This document shows, piece after piece, positions 5,974-7,703 of a stretch of DNA of 7,703 nucleotides. How positions within the stretch are numbered: the stretch's first letter is position 1; every line of letters begins with the position of its first letter. This DNA comes from Terriglobia bacterium. Lineage in GTDB: Bacteria; Acidobacteriota; Terriglobia; UBA7540. The notes beneath the pieces were generated by a model. It was not told the origin of the DNA and ran no database searches. It saw only the letters and a list, made by a program, of their open reading frames with translations. The translations under genes and the position numbers were made by a program. The stretch is from positions 1 to 7,703 of the forward strand of contig JAIQGB010000209.1 of the NCBI GenBank assembly GCA_020072905.1. Reading direction: 5' to 3'.

Positions 5974-7365
5974 ATGACTCGAGCGGTTACCATGCCGAAG
6001 CTTGGCCAGTCCGAAGAATCTGGCACGATCGTCCAATGGCGCAAGCAAGAAGGCGACGCGGTCGCCAAGGGCGACATTCTCTTCGAGATTGAAACCGATA
6101 AGGCGCTCCTCGAGGTGGAGAGCTTTTTCGAGGGCACCCTCCTCAAGATTCTGGTACGAGAAGGTCAGACGGTTCCTGTCCAGGCGGTGGTCGGATACAT
6201 CGGCCAACCCGGCGAACGCGTCCCGGAGACGACCACCCCTTCCCCCGTGGCGCCAACGCAACCACACGTCACTCCCTCGACAACGGGCGCCCCGCAGGCG
6301 ATGGCGGCCTCAGCGCACGAACTGTCGCCGCTGCGAACGCACCGGATGGTCCCGACTGAAGCCGGCACACAGCCAAGCATCCAGCCTGCGTCAGCTCCAT
6401 CTGCACCGCAGGTGAGGGGACCGGCAGTGTTCGCAATCACTCCCCGTGCCGCGCGCCTGGCGAGAGAGAATGGCGTTGACCCTCGGCGCGTTCAAGGTAC
6501 GGGCCCAAACGGGCGTGTTCTCGAGAGAGATGTGAAAGCGTACCTTGTGGCGCAAGGATATGATCGGTTAAGGATCACGCCTGCTGCCAGAAAGCTCGCG
6601 TTGGAGCGGAAACTCGACTTGTCGGCATTGCGAGACCAGGGCGAATCGAAGCGAATAACCGCTGAAGATGTCCGGAACGCCCTCGCCGAACGGCCCCAGC
6701 CGCTGACCCGCATGCGGCAGATCATCGCAGACCGGCTCACCCGGAGCTACACCACCACACCGCACTTCTTCACGACGGTTTCCGTGGATATGAGTGATCT
6801 GGTCGAGTATCGGCTTCAGTTGAAGTCGCAGGGATTGCCCTACACGGTGACGGACTTCTTGGTGAAGGCCGTGGCTCTGGCGCTGAAGGAGTTCCCTGCG
6901 GTGAACAGCGCCACGGACGGAAAAAACGCGTGGTGGCACGGCCGGGTCCACCTGGGTCTGGCGGTGGCTCTCGACGAAGGCCTGGTGGTTCCTGTGATAC
7001 GAGACGCGGACCGGCTAACTCTAGCCGAGATCCACGAGCGCGCAACGGAGCTGACCGCCAAGGCCCGCGCCGGAAAGCTTACCCCGCAGGAAATGTCCGG
7101 AAGCACATTCACCCTATCCAACATGGGCATGCTCGATGTAGAGAACTTCACGGCGATCATCAATCCCGGCGAGGGGGCCATCCTGGCGGTGTCGAGCATA
7201 CTGAGAAAGCCTGCCGCCCTGGACGACAAGGTGACGATTCGTTCCATCATGAAGATGACGCTCTCTGCTGATCACCGCCTGATCGATGGCGCAACGGCGG
7301 CCAAGTTCGTCAATGGAGTCAAGCACAGACTCGAGGAGACATCGTTGTGGAAACGTTTGGTTTAG
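5974..7365 (+). CDS. Dihydrolipoamide acyltransferase (E2) with two subunit-binding domains
   Basis: E2 is the core of the complex: it carries the acyl group on lipoate and transfers it to CoA. Residues 1-80 are a lipoyl domain with the attachment lysine in ETDKALLEVES (Lys43). Residues about 83-152 are a Pro/Ala/Thr-rich flexible linker. A canonical peripheral subunit-binding domain spans 154-191 (ITPRAARLARENGVDP, then GTGPNGRVLERDV). A second, degenerate copy follows at 200-237 (ITPAARKLALERKLDL, then DQGESKRITAEDV). Residues about 240-463 are the catalytic domain, with TFTLSNMGM (378-386) and the active-site motif DHRLIDG (433-439, His434 and Asp438). The start is 14 nt after the E1 stop, and GAGGAAG (5958-5964) overlapping that stop is the ribosome binding site, with a 9-nt spacer. 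The length of 463 residues is usual for a single-lipoyl E2. The acyl specificity is open. Confidence 0.95.
   Translation: MTRAVTMPKLGQSEESGTIVQWRKQEGDAVAKGDILFEIETDKALLEVESFFEGTLLKILVREGQTVPVQAVVGYIGQPGERVPETTTPSPVAPTQPHVTPSTTGAPQAMAASAHELSPLRTHRMVPTEAGTQPSIQPASAPSAPQVRGPAVFAITPRAARLARENGVDPRRVQGTGPNGRVLERDVKAYLVAQGYDRLRITPAARKLALERKLDLSALRDQGESKRITAEDVRNALAERPQPLTRMRQIIADRLTRSYTTTPHFFTTVSVDMSDLVEYRLQLKSQGLPYTVTDFLVKAVALALKEFPAVNSATDGKNAWWHGRVHLGLAVALDEGLVVPVIRDADRLTLAEIHERATELTAKARAGKLTPQEMSGSTFTLSNMGMLDVENFTAIINPGEGAILAVSSILRKPAALDDKVTIRSIMKMTLSADHRLIDGATAAKFVNGVKHRLEETSLWKRLV
7333..7349 (+). promoter_or_regulatory. Ribosome binding site fixing a GTG start for E3
   Basis: GAGGAG (7333-7338) lies 8 nt before GTG 7347-7349, inside the end of the E2 gene. 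It fixes the E3 start at a GTG, giving a 19-nt overlap with E2 and implying coupled translation. Confidence 0.7.
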
Positions 7366-7703
7366 TCGTGATTGGCGCTGGCCCGGGGGGCTACCCTGCG
7401 GCCATTCGCGCGGCACAACTCGGAGCCTCGGTAGCCCTCGTGGAAATCTTCTTGGGGGTGCTGGCGGGAAACTTTTTGGGCTTTCATTCGGCTCCCTGGA
7501 TCGACGTCCTGGCCGCCTTCGGCTCCATGATGCTGACCTTCCTGGCCGGGGCCGAAATCGATCCCGCCTCCTTCAAGAAGCACCTCAAGCCCAGCCTGGT
7601 GATCGGCTTCGTTTCTTTCCTCTTCCCTTTCCTGGGAGCCATGGCCTTCGCCTATTACGTCACCGGCTGGGACCTGCAATCCGCCGAGATAGCCGGCATC
7701 GCC
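7347..7703 (+). CDS. Chimeric partial frame: dihydrolipoamide dehydrogenase (E3) start joined to cation:proton antiporter
   Basis: The frame starts at GTG 7347 and is open for 119 codons to the window edge. Residues 1-33 are the FAD-binding beta-alpha-beta start of a dihydrolipoamide dehydrogenase: VVIGAGPGGYPAAIRAAQLG, then SVALVE, with the GxGxxG fingerprint intact. This is the expected third gene of the operon. The next expected part (GGTCLNxGCIPSK with the redox cysteines) is missing. Instead residues 34-119 are hydrophobic and read like a CPA2 cation:proton antiporter (Na_H_Exchanger family): IFLGVLAGNFLG, MLTFLAGAEIDPASFKKHL, then a helix SLVIGFVSFLFPFLGAMAFA. A flavoprotein cut after one strand-helix-strand unit and continued by transporter helices would not fold as either protein. 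The second half is therefore probably a foreign gene fragment joined in assembly, and the rest of E3 is lost from this window. Confidence 0.8.
   Translation, partial: METFGLVVIGAGPGGYPAAIRAAQLGASVALVEIFLGVLAGNFLGFHSAPWIDVLAAFGSMMLTFLAGAEIDPASFKKHLKPSLVIGFVSFLFPFLGAMAFAYYVTGWDLQSAEIAGIA
7430..7452. other. Probable chimeric junction E3 / antiporter
   Basis: The switch falls at or next to the codons for VE-I (7440-7448). Dihydrolipoamide dehydrogenases have LVE at the end of the second strand, and CPA2 antiporters have a similar GEI-x-LG word at the start of a helix, so a short shared base run is plausible here. The position is inferred from the change in protein family. Confidence 0.55.

Noticed and set aside
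1..7703. Defence system, CRISPR array, transposon or integron
   Set aside because: No spaced repeats, no transposase, integrase or nuclease motifs and no terminal inverted repeats were found. The genes are central metabolism plus exported proteins.

Overview
The window looks like a metagenome-type contig from a GC-rich bacterium, most likely an acidobacterium or a close relative. The clues are a von Willebrand A segment of the VWFA-related (TIGR03436-like) type that is abundant in Acidobacteriota, a Tat-exported protein start, a large periplasmic TPR protein and a fused E1 alpha/beta oxo-acid dehydrogenase. The taxonomic call is inference from protein style, not from a marker gene.

Layout. 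Positions 1-737 (minus strand) hold a 5'-complete, 3'-truncated frame that starts with a clean twin-arginine signal and changes in mid-frame into a VWA-type sequence lacking the first half of that domain. Positions 738 to about 1575 hold no convincing gene but contain two possible RNA/DNA structures (1137-1174, 1202-1228) and a strong-looking sigma70-type promoter (1370-1398). Positions 1616-3313 encode an exported protein built almost wholly of TPRs; its N-terminus is unsettled, because the best signal-peptide start (GTG 1575) is in another frame. Positions 3314-3649 are a gap with no clear gene. Positions 3650-7365 encode a fused E1 alpha/beta subunit and an E2 acyltransferase of a 2-oxo-acid dehydrogenase complex. 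They are followed, with a 19-nt overlap, by the first 33 codons of the E3 dihydrolipoamide dehydrogenase (from 7347). That E3 frame then turns in-frame into a membrane segment of a cation:proton antiporter and runs off the end.

How the genes work together. E1 (thiamine diphosphate-dependent decarboxylation and transfer to lipoate), E2 (lipoyl carrier and acyltransferase) and E3 (FAD-dependent reoxidation of lipoate) are the three parts of one complex, and their order and tight spacing fit one operon. The substrate (pyruvate, acetoin or a branched-chain oxo-acid) cannot be read from the sequence. Nothing ties the TPR protein to the complex except position.

The most unusual points are the two terminal in-frame chimeras, each joining unrelated proteins where both could share a short word. 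I read them as probable assembly joins at the contig ends. Other points are the TPR start with a promoter lying inside the longest reading frame, and two tandem subunit-binding domains in E2. I found no novel defence, mobile or CRISPR system.
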